Shown: positions 28,085-39,009, numbered from the stretch's first letter. The stretch is 64,000 nt of DNA from CAVVFX01 sp963747535 (GCA_963747535.1 CAVVFX010000017.1:372001-436000); one strand, 5' to 3'. Notes: generated by a model from the sequence alone, not told the origin. Numbers and translations: made by a program.

Positions 28085-28132
28085 GTGGGGCGGACCATTG
28101 TTTTTTGTGGCCTGCCGGCTGCGGAGCAGCCG
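28085..28132 (+). repeat. Type A double-hairpin repeat, copy 5
   Basis: GGGGCGGACCATTG, T-run, TGTGGCCTGCC, then GGCTGCGGAGCAGCCGCC. + orientation. In the 360-bp gap between the dienelactone hydrolase gene and the IS remnant; otherwise that gap holds no gene. Confidence 0.8.
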
Positions 28133-28239
28133 CCTCGGCTTTGGCCTTTCACTAGATTAGAAGCGATAAAAACCATTTTTGATCTCCATGTTGTAATCCT
28201 GTTGTTTTGTGATATCTAGTTATATAACTAGATACACGA

Positions 28240-29850
28240 AAGGATCTATCAACATGGGGTTTCCACCAAAGTCCAACTCATCAAACGCAAAACCAGTGAA
28301 CAGTGGTATATCAACTTCCCCTCCGCCATCGCTCAGGCCATGGAGTTCTCCCGCGGCGAGACCGTAGAATGGCTCATTGAGGACAAGAGCCTTCTGGCCC
28401 TGCGTCGCCCGGAGGCCCCACCTCCGACTTTAAAAAAAACTCGGCCGGCATCCTCCCCCAGTTCTGGAGACTCTGGAACGGATGTTTCTCCGCCTTCGGC
28501 CAGTGCCGCGTCGCCGAACGCGCGCAAAACCTCGCCCTAAGCTCGCTTCTCTGTCTCGGACGCCATTCCATCACTGGCCTGCTCACCACTTCCGGCTCCC
28601 AGTTTCGAGACTGGACCGCCGCTTATCGCCTCTTCTCGAAGGATCGAATTCCCATGCCTGAAATCTTTTCTGTCGTCCGTCACGCCGTCGCCGCCCAGTT
28701 GCCCGCAGGCGCGCCCTTTCGCGCGGTTCTCGACGATACCCTGCTGCGCCGCTCCGGCCTCCATACCCAGGCGTCGGTTGGCGGCGCGATCCGCTCGGGC
28801 CACGCTTCCAGACCAACTTCGTACGCGCCCAGCGCTTCCAGCAAGTCTCCGCCATCATGCCCGGACAAGAGGGGGCCTTCCGTGCCGTCCCTATTACCTT
28901 TCTTCATGTGCCCACGCCGGCCAAGCAAAATCCAAGGCTACTGAGAAAGAGTTGGCGCAATACCGTCTGGACGTACGCAATTTCCGCCTCAGTGTGCGCG
29001 CCGCCCACCAAATGATTCAACTCCGGGATGCCCTCGATCACGATCCCAACACCAAAGGCCGCCTCTTAATGCTTGCCTTCGACGGTGGCTACACCAACTC
29101 CACCGTCCTCAAAAAGATCCCCCCTCACACGGTTTGTATTGGTCGTATTCGCAAGGACGCCAACCTGTGCTTTACTCCCGATCCCGCCCTTAGGCAAGCG
29201 CGCGGCCGCCGATTATGCTACGGTGCGCCAGCTCCCACCCCCGAGCAACTCCGCACCGACGAGTCCGAACCCTGGCAAACCATGACCTTCCCCACCGCGG
29301 TCTGACTCATGCGCTGAGCTATAAGTGTCGCCAGAATATAATGTGGCGCGCCGCGGGTGCGGGCAGACTCTACAACTAATCGTCATCAAACCGCTGGCCT
29401 ACGCAACCGCAAAGGCGGGAGGCTGCAATACCGCGATCCTGCATACCTGATCTGCACGGACTCGACGCTGGACGTGCGCCAGTGATCGAAGCTTACTTCC
29501 AGCGATGGGACGTTGAGGTGAATTTTCGCGAAGAGAAAACCCTGTTGGGCGTGGGGCAGGCGCAGGTTCGGACAGCGGCATCGGTCGAATCGGTCCCCGC
29601 CCTTACTGTAGCGCTATGGCATGTTGCTGGTGTCGGCTCAGCAAGCCTTCGGAAACTCTGGCGCCGATCTGTTGCCACAACCCAGTTGGCTGCCAGCTCT
29701 CAAGGCCCGCGTACCTCAACTCAACAACTGCTTCATCAGCTCCGCGCCGAAGTTGGGCGCGAGGCCTTCGCATTGAAAGTTCTCGGCTTCGCCACCAAGC
29801 TGATAGCTGACACGAAGCCGGAGAAATGCAATTCTGCATCTGCTGTTGTA
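28240..29850 (+). mobile_element. Decayed DDE insertion sequence (transposase and small upstream reading frame)
   Basis: Broken frames follow one another in transposase order. A small N-terminal segment (KVQLIKRKTSEQWYINFPS) is followed by LSSLLCLGRHSITGLLTTSG, first acidic motif VLDDTLLRRSG, second acidic motif LAFDGGYTNSTV, TPEQLRTDESEPWQTM and the final QRWDVEVNFREEKTLLGVGQ with the catalytic Glu. Each shift between frames is a small indel; an in-frame TGA also interrupts near 29300. So all three catalytic positions are visible but the gene is dead. Layout resembles IS4/IS701-like elements. I could not define terminal inverted repeats. Confidence 0.75.
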
Positions 29851-29872
29851 CGAAATGGTGAAATAAAAGGAA

Positions 29873-29895
29873 GTACGGCTGCGGAGCAGCCGCTG
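29873..29895 (+). repeat. Second hairpin of the type A repeat, isolated
   Basis: ACGGCTGCGGAGCAGCCGC, arms CGGCTGC/GCAGCCG, without the first hairpin. At the junction between the IS remnant and the GH2-like gene. Confidence 0.6.
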
Positions 29896-29977
29896 TAGAG
29901 TACGCCTTTGGCCTGCGATCGTCGTTCTCGCCTTTACGCCCTTAACCGTAGCCGCCCCGACTCCGCTCCCCGAAGGC

Positions 29978-32900
29978 GTGAAGTCCGTCTGGGACCTTGC
30001 CAAAGCCTCGCGCGAAGGCACCCCGACACGCGAGCGCCTCTCCATCAATGGCCTCTGGCAATGGCAGCCGGCGACAGCCGAGACCCTCCCCAAAGCCGCC
30101 TGGGGCTACTTGCGCGTTCCCGAACCCTGGCCCTCAGGAAACCAGCGCACCCCCTCCCGCTTCTTCTATCCTCATCCTGACTGGTCGCACGCCGATCTGC
30201 GCAGTCTCACCGCCGCCTGGTACCAGCGCGAAGTGACGGTGCCTCGCGAGTGGGCCGGCCGACGCATCACTCTCTCGATCGAGTATCTGAATTCGTATGC
30301 CGCCGTTTACCTGGATGGCAAACCCGCCGGCGAACTGCGCTATCCGGCAGGCGAGATCGACCTGACGTCCGCGCTGCGTCCCGGTGAGACGCACGTTTTG
30401 ACTCTGCGGGTAGATGCGTTGCCCCTAAAGGCCGTCATGCTGTCGTTCCGCGATACCGCGACAGCCCGGACCGTGGAAGGCACCGTCGCCCGCAAAGGAC
30501 TCTGCGGCGACGTTTATCTGGTGAGCACGCCCGCCGGACCCCGCATCACCGACGTGCAACTGGATACTTCGGTACGTCGCTCGACTTTCACCTTCGATAC
30601 CGCCGTTACCGCGGTCGACGCGAGCGCGAGCTATGTCCTGCGCGCGCGTATCACCGACGCGGGCCGGCAGGTAAAGGAGTTCACCAGCAAACCGTTTCAA
30701 TCGGCCGGCCTTCAGAACGGACGCTTGCAGACCGCTGAAACCTGGCGCCCCGAAAAACTCTGGGACACCATCACTCCCAAAAATCAATATGAGGTCAGCG
30801 TCTCCCTGCTCGACGCCCACGGCAAGGTACTCGACACAGCCCTGCCCGTCCGTTTCGGATTTCGCGAATTCTGGATCGACGGCCGCGACTTCTATCTGAA
30901 CGGAACCCGTATTTACCTCTCCGCCCTCCCCATCGACAACGCCCAGTTGAACTCGCTCATGGCCAGCTATGATGCCGCACGAGCGACCCTGCAGCGCTTC
31001 AAGAGCTTCGGTATCAATTTCGTCTACACCCACAACTACGGCTGTGAACCGGGCTCACATCTCAGCTTCGAGGAACTCCTCCGGGCCGCGGACGACGAAG
31101 GCGTGCTCCTCTCTTTCTCCCAACCCCACTTCAGCCACTACGACTGGACCGCGCCCGACGCCGACCAGACCAACGGCTACGCGCAACACGCGGCCTTCTA
31201 CACGCACGTAGCCGGCAATCATCCGTCGATCGTGTTCTATTCCATGAGCCACAACGGCACCGGCTACAGCGAGGACATGAATCCCGACATGATCGATGGC
31301 ATGCACGCCGAGCGCGACCAATGGGCGACGCGCAACGTCGAACGGGCGCTGCGCTCGGAAGCCATCGTGCATAAGCTCGATCCCCGCCGTATCGTCTATC
31401 ACCACGCCTCCGGCAATCTCGGGCCCATGCACGTCGACAATTTCTACGGCAACTGGATTCCCATTCAGGAGATGTCCGACTGGTTCGAGCATTGGGCCAC
31501 GACGGGCATCAAGCCGCTCTTCACCTGCGAATACAGCGTGCCGTTCATGTGGGACTGGGCGATGTATCGCGGTTGGTACAAAGGCAAACGCGAATTCGGC
31601 AGCGCCGTCGTACCGTGGGAACTCAACGTCGCCGAATGGGACGCGCAGTTCCTGGGCGACCGGTCCTATCAGGTCACGGAAGAGGAGAAGGCAGTCCTGC
31701 GCTGGGAGTCGGAGAAGTTCAAAACGGGATCCGGCTGGATGCGCTGGGACCCGCCCCAAAGCCTCAATTCCCAGGTCTTCGACGACCGGTTCCGCGTGAT
31801 CTCCATGTACCTCACCGACAACTGGCGCGCCTTCCGCACCTGGGGCATGTCGGCGAACTCGCCGTGGGATTACGGCAGCTATTGGAAGCACCCGGAGCGC
31901 GAGCCCACCGACCTCCCGCTCGCAATCGATTGGGACCGCCTCCAGCGTCCTGGCCCCCGTGCCGCCTATGTCGACGAATCGCAGGCCCGCGCGCTACTCG
32001 AGTTTCATTCCGCCGACTACCAGCCCACGCTCGCGGCCCAGGCGCTGTATCGCAACAACCTGCCGCTGCTCGGCTATATCGCCGGAAAGACCGCAACATT
32101 CACCAGCAAAGACCACAACTTCCTTCCCGGCGAGACCGTCGAAAAGCAACTGATCGTCATCAACAATTCCCGCCGGCCGGTGACATGTGACGCCGAGTGG
32201 ACGCCTAGCGACAGCCGCGTCACCGCTCACTCCAAGGTCACCTTGCCGACGGGCGAGCAGCAGCGCGTCCCCATAAAGTTCACCCTGCGGGCGGATCTCG
32301 CGCCGGGCCGGTACGACCTGAATGCCACCTTCCACTTCAGCACCGGCGAAACGCAGCAGGACTCCTTCTTCATCGACGTCCTCCCCGCTCCCACACCCGC
32401 GCACACCGGGGCCGGCATCGCCCTCTTCGACCCTCGCGGCGAGACCGCCCATCTCCTGGACGGACTCGCAGTCCATTATCAGACCGTGGATGCCCGCGCC
32501 GATCTCTCGGCATACAGCACGCTGATCGTCGGCAAAGGAGCGCTGACTCTCGGCGAACCCGCTCCTGACATCTCGCGAGTACGCGACGGGCTCAAGGTCA
32601 TCGTTTTCGAACAAACCGGAGAAGTGCTCGAAAAACGGCTCGGCTTCCGCGTGGCCGAGTACGGCCTCCGGCAGGTCTTCAAACGTGTCCCCGATCACCC
32701 GCTGCTCGCCGGCATCAGAGAAGAAAACCTGACTGACTGGCGAGGAGCATCGACCACCCTCCCGCCCCGGCTCACCTACCAGAAGCCCCCGCTATTCAAC
32801 TCCGTGCCGACGGTCGAATGGGCCGGCCTGCCCGTAACTCGCGTGTGGCGCAACGGCAACCGCGGCAATGTCGCTTCGGCACTGATCGAGAAGCCGGCGC

Positions 32901-33706
32901 ATGGGGATTTTCTGGCCATTCTGGACGGCGGCTATAGTTTGCAGTACGCCTCGCTTCTCATGCATCGTGAAGGCAGCGGCATAGTCCTGTTCTGCCAGAC
33001 GGACGTCACCGGCCGCACGGAATCCGACCCCGCGGCCGAAGCGCTGGTGCGCAACATCCTAAGCTACGTCATCGCGTGGAGACCGCTTCCGGTACGAACT
33101 GTTGTCTATGCGGGAGGAGACGAAGGCAAGCGATGGCTCGAGTCCGCGGGCATTCCGTTCACAAAATACAACGGTGAGAGCTTGTCCGCAGACCATCTGC
33201 TGATGGTGGGGCCCGGCAACCAACAAAAGATCGCGTCAGCCAGCCTCATCGTGGCCCTCGGCCTCGACGAAAAGCAGGCCGCGCTCCTTCCAGTTAAGGT
33301 GACGATGGTCAACCGGGAATATATTTCAGCCTGGTTTGAGCCGTTCGGCAAAGACTCCCCATTCGCCGGCATCTCCCCGGCGGAAGCCCATAATCGAAGT
33401 CCGCGAAGTTTGCCGTTAGTTGGAGACGGAGTTCTGGCAGCGCCACAGGATGGGAAGGTAATCTTCAGTCAGCTCGCTCCGTGGCAATTCACTTATACGA
33501 GCGACGAAATGAACGTCAAGAGAACGTTCCGCCACGTAAGTGTGCTGACCATGCGCCTGCTGGCGAACCTGGGGGTCTCGCCGCAGACCAAGTTCCTCTC
33601 GAACTTCACCAAACCCGTTGACAAAGCCGATCAGCGCTGGCTGCAAGGTTTCTACGCAGACGTGCCGCAAGAGTGGGACGACCCTTACCGCTTCTTTCGC
33701 TGGTAG
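29978..33706 (+). CDS. Glycoside hydrolase family 2-like protein with altered acid/base motif
   Basis: 1242 residues from a GTG at 29978, but the reading frame continues upstream to about 29910 with a good signal peptide (WPAIVVLAFTPLTVAAPTP) and no start codon, so the true 5' end was probably lost at the IS junction. Domains: GH2 sugar-binding fold (LSINGLWQWQPA; WYQREVTVPREW), immunoglobulin-like domain, TIM barrel (FREFWIDGRDFYLNGTRIYLSA; NFVYTHNYG), then C-terminal beta and glutamine-amidotransferase-like regions. The usual acid/base NE after HPSxxxWS is HPSIVFYSMSHN, so Glu is replaced by Asn. The nucleophile Glu is retained in FTCEYSVPF. Activity is uncertain. Confidence 0.82.
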   Translation: MKSVWDLAKASREGTPTRERLSINGLWQWQPATAETLPKAAWGYLRVPEPWPSGNQRTPSRFFYPHPDWSHADLRSLTAAWYQREVTVPREWAGRRITLSIEYLNSYAAVYLDGKPAGELRYPAGEIDLTSALRPGETHVLTLRVDALPLKAVMLSFRDTATARTVEGTVARKGLCGDVYLVSTPAGPRITDVQLDTSVRRSTFTFDTAVTAVDASASYVLRARITDAGRQVKEFTSKPFQSAGLQNGRLQTAETWRPEKLWDTITPKNQYEVSVSLLDAHGKVLDTALPVRFGFREFWIDGRDFYLNGTRIYLSALPIDNAQLNSLMASYDAARATLQRFKSFGINFVYTHNYGCEPGSHLSFEELLRAADDEGVLLSFSQPHFSHYDWTAPDADQTNGYAQHAAFYTHVAGNHPSIVFYSMSHNGTGYSEDMNPDMIDGMHAERDQWATRNVERALRSEAIVHKLDPRRIVYHHASGNLGPMHVDNFYGNWIPIQEMSDWFEHWATTGIKPLFTCEYSVPFMWDWAMYRGWYKGKREFGSAVVPWELNVAEWDAQFLGDRSYQVTEEEKAVLRWESEKFKTGSGWMRWDPPQSLNSQVFDDRFRVISMYLTDNWRAFRTWGMSANSPWDYGSYWKHPEREPTDLPLAIDWDRLQRPGPRAAYVDESQARALLEFHSADYQPTLAAQALYRNNLPLLGYIAGKTATFTSKDHNFLPGETVEKQLIVINNSRRPVTCDAEWTPSDSRVTAHSKVTLPTGEQQRVPIKFTLRADLAPGRYDLNATFHFSTGETQQDSFFIDVLPAPTPAHTGAGIALFDPRGETAHLLDGLAVHYQTVDARADLSAYSTLIVGKGALTLGEPAPDISRVRDGLKVIVFEQTGEVLEKRLGFRVAEYGLRQVFKRVPDHPLLAGIREENLTDWRGASTTLPPRLTYQKPPLFNSVPTVEWAGLPVTRVWRNGNRGNVASALIEKPAHGDFLAILDGGYSLQYASLLMHREGSGIVLFCQTDVTGRTESDPAAEALVRNILSYVIAWRPLPVRTVVYAGGDEGKRWLESAGIPFTKYNGESLSADHLLMVGPGNQQKIASASLIVALGLDEKQAALLPVKVTMVNREYISAWFEPFGKDSPFAGISPAEAHNRSPRSLPLVGDGVLAAPQDGKVIFSQLAPWQFTYTSDEMNVKRTFRHVSVLTMRLLANLGVSPQTKFLSNFTKPVDKADQRWLQGFYADVPQEWDDPYRFFRW

Positions 33707-33736
33707 ATCTGTTGCCCCAGCTATTTCAGCCAAACC

Positions 33737-33787
33737 GTGGCGCAGACCATCGTTTTTTTGTGGTCTGAGGGCTGCGTAGCAGCCGTG
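33737..33787 (+). repeat. Type A double-hairpin repeat, copy 6
   Basis: GCAGACCATCG, seven Ts, GTGGTCTGAGG, then GGCTGCGTAGCAGCC. Between the convergent ends of the GH2-like gene and rplK, where it could serve as a terminator. + orientation. Confidence 0.8.
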
Positions 33788-33810
33788 GGTTGCGGACAGC
33801 CTTACAATCC

Positions 33811-34239
33811 CTATACGACGTCGACGCCCATGCTGCGGGCTGTGCCTTTAACCGACCGGATAGCCGCATCCAGATCGAAGCAGTTCAGATCCGGCATCTT
33901 GATCTTGGCGATTTCTTCCACTTGCTGGGCCGTGATCTTGCCGACCTTGGTCTTGTGGGGCTCGGGCGAACCCTTCGCCAGATTCACGGCGCGCTTGATC
34001 AACACCGGCACAGGCGGTGTCTTGGTGATGAATGTGAACGACCGGTCCGAGTAGATGGTGATCACTACCGGGATGATCAAGCCCTCCTGGTCCTTGGCCG
34101 ATGTCTTCGCGTTGAACGACTTGCAGAAATCCATGATGTTCACGCCCTGCGGACCCAGGGCGGTACCCACCGGGGGCGCCGGCGTCGCTTTGCCGGCCGG
34201 AATCTGCAACTTAACCTGTCCAGTAACCTTCTTCGCCAT
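33811..34239 (-). CDS. rplK: 50S ribosomal protein L11
   Basis: 142 residues, normal length. N-terminal proline switch region (LQIPAGKATPAPPVGTALGP), conserved GPQGVNIMDFCKSFNA, and C-terminal rRNA-binding domain (KVGKITAQQVEEIAKIKMPDLN; AIRSVKGTARSMGV). It supports the GTPase centre of the 50S subunit. Three bp downstream of nusG, so cotranscribed with secE-nusG. Unusually, rplA does not follow. Confidence 0.97.
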   Translation of the reverse strand: MAKKVTGQVKLQIPAGKATPAPPVGTALGPQGVNIMDFCKSFNAKTSAKDQEGLIIPVVITIYSDRSFTFITKTPPVPVLIKRAVNLAKGSPEPHKTKVGKITAQQVEEIAKIKMPDLNCFDLDAAIRSVKGTARSMGVDVV

Positions 34240-34242
34240 ATG

Positions 34243-34890
34243 CTATTGCGTTTTCTCTACTTGTAGGAATTCGAGTTCTACCGGGGTGGAGCGTCCGAAA
34301 ATGGTCACCATGACGCGCAAGGTGCCGCGCTCAGTGTTGACCTCGTCCACTTTCCCTTGGAAATTGGTGAATGGCCCTTCGATGATCCGCACCGTCTCGT
34401 TCTTTTCGAACGAGAGTTTGGGCCGGGGCCTTTCCGCCGATGTCTGCTGGCGGTAGAGGATCTGGTTCACCTCGTCGGCAGTCAGTGGAGTGGGCACGTT
34501 ACCGCCGCCCAGGAACCCCGTCACCCGCGGCGTCGCCTTGACGGCATGCCACAGATCGTCATCCATCTCCATCTCCACCAGCACGTAACCGGGATAGACC
34601 AGACGCTTGCTGGTAACTTTCTTGCCGTTGCGCAGTTCCACCACTTCTTCAGTGGGAATCAGAATCTGCCCGATGCGTTGCGAGAACCCGAAGGCCTCGG
34701 AACGGGTGCGCAGCGATTCGGCCACCTTATTCTCGAAACCGGAATAAGTGTGGACGATGTACCAGTGCATGTTCGAGACCGGCTCGGCCGGGGGTGCGGC
34801 CTCGCCGGACAGATGCTCGGCGGTCTCCGGCGCCACACCGGCGTCGTGGCCGTCGGCTTCCGGATACTGATCCTGATTTTGAGGGGACAT
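34243..34890 (-). CDS. nusG: Transcription termination/antitermination factor NusG
   Basis: 215 residues. A 40-residue acidic N-terminal extension precedes the NGN domain (MHWYIVHTYSGFENKVAESL), which binds the RNA polymerase clamp; then KRLVYPGYVLVEMEMDDDLWHAVKATPRVTGFLG, a linker and a KOW domain (NETVRIIEGPFTNFQGKVDEVN; RGTLRVMVTIFGRSTPVELEF). NusG links RNA polymerase with Rho or the ribosome. A start at the internal ATG before HWYIV would give the standard length, so the extension is either genuine or a start choice artefact. Confidence 0.96.
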   Translation of the reverse strand: MSPQNQDQYPEADGHDAGVAPETAEHLSGEAAPPAEPVSNMHWYIVHTYSGFENKVAESLRTRSEAFGFSQRIGQILIPTEEVVELRNGKKVTSKRLVYPGYVLVEMEMDDDLWHAVKATPRVTGFLGGGNVPTPLTADEVNQILYRQQTSAERPRPKLSFEKNETVRIIEGPFTNFQGKVDEVNTERGTLRVMVTIFGRSTPVELEFLQVEKTQ

Positions 34891-34910
34891 GTTCGCCTTA
34901 CTTTGTCTAC

Positions 34911-35138
34911 CTATTTGGAGAGCGCTGAAATGGCTCTCGTGACTGTATCCTGGATAACGGTGTCGACAACCTTGAAATACGCCGCAAATGCGAATACGCA
35001 GATGATCACGACGGTAGTAGTCGCTTCCACCTGCTTACGCGTAGGCCATGTGACCCGTCGCATCTCGAGCTTGAGCTCGTCGATATAATCTTTAGTGGCC
35101 TTCGGCCACGCCTTTACAGCCTCAATCTCACCAGCCAT
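34911..35138 (-). CDS. secE: Preprotein translocase subunit SecE
   Basis: 75 residues: amphipathic helix with conserved KDYIDELKLEMRRVTWPTRKQVEATT, then one membrane helix (VVIICVFAFAAYFKVVDTVI). SecE clamps SecY in the translocon. 20 bp upstream of nusG in the usual order. Confidence 0.94.
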   Translation of the reverse strand: MAGEIEAVKAWPKATKDYIDELKLEMRRVTWPTRKQVEATTTVVIICVFAFAAYFKVVDTVIQDTVTRAISALSK

Positions 35139-35206
35139 AAATCTTTCTGACTAACCTTTCCAGGAAAAACTAGTGCGGATGGAAATCGCCTCTCGCCCTA
35201 TTAGAT

Positions 35207-35281
35207 TGGCAGGGGCGGAGGGATTCGAACCCCCACTCGCGGTTTTGGAGACCGCTGGTCTGCCGTTAAACCTACGCCCCT
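35207..35281 (-). tRNA. tRNA-Trp (CCA anticodon)
   Basis: Acceptor AGGGGCG pairs with CGCCCCU, anticodon stem GCGGU/ACCGC with loop CUCCAAA (anticodon CCA), T arm GGGGGUUCGAAUCCCUCC. Encoded CCA end. Between rpmG and secE, the common bacterial place for tRNA-Trp. Confidence 0.95.
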
Positions 35282-35326
35282 ATTTCAGACGAAATTCCAG
35301 GCGGAACCTGATCTCAGTGTACCGCG

Positions 35327-35479
35327 TTACTTGGTTTCCCGGTGCGAACGATGCTTCCGGCAATAAGGACAGAACTTCTTCAGCTCGATCCGCTCGGTGG
35401 TAGTTTTCTTGTTCTTGGTCTTCGAATAGTTACGATTCTTGCACTCAGTGCACTGAAACGTGATGATTTCTCTTGGCAT
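35327..35479 (-). CDS. rpmG: 50S ribosomal protein L33
   Basis: 50 residues, ATG at 35479: MPREIITFQCTECKNRNYS, then KKFCPYCRKHRSHRETK. Two CxxC pairs make this the zinc-binding form of L33. Eight bp after tuf, and followed by tRNA-Trp and secE. Confidence 0.95.
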   Translation of the reverse strand: MPREIITFQCTECKNRNYSKTKNKKTTTERIELKKFCPYCRKHRSHRETK

Positions 35480-35487
35480 CCTTACCC

Positions 35488-36675
<1,188 letters not shown>

Positions 36676-36696
36676 TCGAGCTTCCAGGAAAAATAA

Positions 36697-36772
<76 letters not shown>

Positions 36773-36796
36773 CCGAACATGAAACAAATCAAAAAC

Positions 36797-36882
36797 TGGT
36801 GGACAGGGGAGGATTCGAACCTCCGTAGCCCGGGGGCAACAGATTTACAGTCTGTCGGTTTTAACCACTCACCCACCTGTCC
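36797..36882 (-). tRNA. tRNA-Tyr (GUA anticodon)
   Basis: 86 nt with the long variable arm of class II tRNAs. Acceptor GGACAGG/CCUGUCC, anticodon loop CUGUAAA, T arm GGAGGUUCGAAUCCUCC, encoded CCA. First gene of the tRNA-Tyr, tRNA-Thr, tuf group. Confidence 0.95.
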
Positions 36883-37035
36883 AAATCCGCGAATCCTTCA
36901 TTAGTCTTTTGTACGGATTGCCCTGCAGAGTCAAACCGGCGGACGGATCCCAACGGACGAAACTAGTAGTGTAGCACGACGCACCGGAAGCGAGCGAACG
37001 CTTTTCGCGCAACGCGGGAAACACCATTGAAAACC

Positions 37036-37085
37036 GTAGGACAGACCATCGTCTTGTGTGGTCTGTCCGGGCTGCGCAGCAGCCC
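37036..37085 (+). repeat. Type A double-hairpin repeat, copy 7
   Basis: GGACAGACCATCGTCTTGTG, then TGGTCTGTCC with a compensatory change in both arms, then GGGCTGCGCAGCAGCCC. The matched change (GGACAGACC/GGTCTGTCC) argues for selection on pairing. + orientation. Confidence 0.82.
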
Positions 37086-37089
37086 TTCT

Positions 37090-37245
37090 GCCTTGGCTCT
37101 TGTAGGGCGGACGCCCGCGTCCGCAAGCGACCCCCTGGTCGCCCAAGCCACAGGCTCTGGCGTGCGAAGCGGCCTGGGTTGCGGCTGCTTCGCGAGAAGT
37201 TGAAATTCAAATGGCCAAAGTCCAACGGCTGCGCGGCAGCCTCCT
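37090..37245 (+). repeat. Type C intergenic repeat, copy 2
   Basis: Shares blocks with 23405-23580, notably GGGCGGACGCC, CGTCCGCAAGCGACC and the end TTGAAATTCAAATGGCCAAA. Directly follows a type A repeat. The 480 bp from here to the pilB fragment hold no convincing gene. Confidence 0.72.
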
Positions 37246-37726
37246 ACGTACGGTTTGGCTGAAATGGCTAAACTCCAGCGGCAGCCGATCGCGCTCATTA
37301 CAGCCCCGCTCCTCCAGGTCTACGGTGCAATCACGTTCTACTTGGAAAATCAGGCCGCCGTGGACGCCTACCGCATGCGGCAAGAGCGCTGCTTTCAGGC
37401 CACCCGGGCACGTGGAATAAGTGAAGGCGCGCTTCCAGGCGGATAACGACCTCCGAAGCTCCATCCGCACCGGCGTATTGCGCCGCGAACCCTCCATCGA
37501 CTTCCAAAGCGCACTGCAGTACCGGTGCCCGGTATGAGCGTTATTCACGAAGGGACATCCCTTCCGGACGATTGAGTGTTACGCCTTTGCGAAGCTCGCG
37601 GATACGCGCCGCGGCATCCCTTCCATTGTTCGTCGCCCGGGGGCTGCACGCTGCGGGACGTCTGCAGGAGCATGTCCTCGACGCTCGCGAAGTTTCCGGC
37701 CTTGAGCTGTTGCTGAAGAATGGACT

Positions 37727-37964
37727 CACCATCTTCAACGCGCTCGAACGCCGCGCCTCCGATATCCACATCGAATCCCGCGACCAGGAAGTCGCCATCA
37801 AGTACCGCATCGACGGCGTCCTCCACTACGCCATGCCGCCCGTCGCGAAGGACTGGCACTCCACTATCATTTCGCGTATCAAAGTCATGAGCGAGCTCGA
37901 TATCGCCGAGCGCCGCGTCCCGCAGGACGGGCGTTTCCGCGTCCGCTACAAATCGCGCCTGATC
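37727..37964 (+). pseudogene. 238-bp internal fragment of pilB
   Basis: Identical to 42394-42631 except one base (GTC for ATC), with no indels. It covers the start of the conserved N2/ATPase linker region (LERRASDIHIESRDQEVAIK; YRIDGVLHYAMPP; ERRVPQDGRFRVRYKSRL). Both edges switch abruptly to unrelated sequence. There is no Walker A, so it is non-functional. The near identity means a recent copy or gene conversion. Confidence 0.95.
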
Positions 37965-37983
37965 CCCGGCGGCATCAGTAGAT

Positions 37984-38409
37984 TCATAAGGCATCCCACG
38001 GATTGACGATCTCAACACCCAAGTCCTCGTAATCCCGGACATTGCGTGTAACAAGAACCAAATCATGCCGGTCGGCGGTAGCCGCAATGATCGCATCGAC
38101 GACCGGGCGAGAACGACCCTTCGCCTTCGACTGCGCGGAGAGATAACCCCAGCGCTCGGCGACGGCCAGCGTGACTGGCAAAACACGCTCGGCGAACCAA
38201 GGCATGATTTCATTGTCGAGCCAGTCCTCAAGAGCCGCTCGACGGTTACTCACTGGCATCGACGCAATACCTTTGCGGATTTCACCAACAGATAGAACGC
38301 TAACAAAGACACGATCCTTGGACTGGCGCAGGAAACTCTCTACTCGTGGCTCGGGGGAAGGCTTGGTCAACTCCGAAACGACGTTTGTATCGACAAGATA
38401 ACCGTTCAC
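37984..38409 (-). CDS. vapC: VapC-type PIN-domain toxin
   Basis: 141 residues. PIN RNase fold with its acidic residues: LVDTNVVSEL (Asp at about 7), SVGEIRKGI (Glu at about 43), VVDAIIAATA (Asp about 104) and VTRNVRDYEDLGV. Cleaves RNA, typically initiator tRNA or rRNA. It overlaps the upstream antitoxin gene by four bases (ATGA), the standard arrangement. Lies between the pilB fragment and orphan genes. Confidence 0.9.
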   Translation of the reverse strand: MNGYLVDTNVVSELTKPSPEPRVESFLRQSKDRVFVSVLSVGEIRKGIASMPVSNRRAALEDWLDNEIMPWFAERVLPVTLAVAERWGYLSAQSKAKGRSRPVVDAIIAATADRHDLVLVTRNVRDYEDLGVEIVNPWDAL

Positions 38410-38651
38410 AGCGAAATATCCCTGCCCATATCCTTATCACGCTCAAACGTCATATCGAGGCCCCGAAAAGGAGAGCGCGCGAAGAGGTCGGCCAGATTGT
38501 CCACCTGCTGGTAGACCGGTATCCTGCCTGTCGCCAATGAATGGAGCGCGCGAACTGCTTTGTCTACGGCCTCTTCCGTCGAACGCGCTGCGCCGGCTGT
38601 GATCAACTCGGAGAGAAGGCGGGCTTGTTCGTCGTTCAGAGTGATGGTCAT
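38406..38651 (-). CDS. vapB: Antitoxin of the VapBC module (RHH-like)
   Basis: 81 residues. The N-terminal part (MTITLNDEQARLLSELITAG; RSTEEAVDKAVRALHSL) looks like a ribbon-helix-helix DNA-binding domain; the C-terminal half (LADLFARSPFRGLDMTF) would wrap the toxin. The start is the ATG at 38651. Probably represses its own operon, although no operator is obvious upstream. Class assignment is tentative, the toxin partner is clear. Confidence 0.78.
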   Translation of the reverse strand: MTITLNDEQARLLSELITAGAARSTEEAVDKAVRALHSLATGRIPVYQQVDNLADLFARSPFRGLDMTFERDKDMGRDISL

Positions 38652-39009
38652 GGCTGAAAGTCCCTCTCCTCCTACACTACCGGATACGACGCGTTGATGT
38701 CACGTAGGCGATTCGCAAGGCCGTCGGCCAGGCTGGCGCGGCCGGAATGGCCCCATGAAGCTATCTTGGAGCTACCGCGACTGCGGGCCTTCGATTCGAG
38801 GGGTCGCCCGGATCTAAACTTAGGCGCTCGGCCGGCGGCGTTTCTCTCCCTTTCACCGCCGGCGGCGCCGGACGAGCGGCTTAAAGGTTGTCCGGCGCCA
38901 ACTCCCCTTCCCCTCACAAAACGATGAGCACTGCGGAGACGTGACTGCCGAGACGGACCGCGATAGTGAATGTGGCCGAGTTACGCTTTACCGGGCGCTC
39001 GCGGGGTAG
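38652..39009 (+). other. Intergenic region in the accessory island
   Basis: I see no supported gene. Short frames on both strands have skewed composition and no start context. It contains GCCGGCGGCG-rich inverted segments (about 38830-38875) that could form a hairpin. Confidence 0.4.

Noticed and set aside
38672..38927. Short genes on either strand between vapB and the secreted protein gene
   Set aside because: Arg/Gly/Pro-rich composition typical of GC-rich noise; no start site or similarity.
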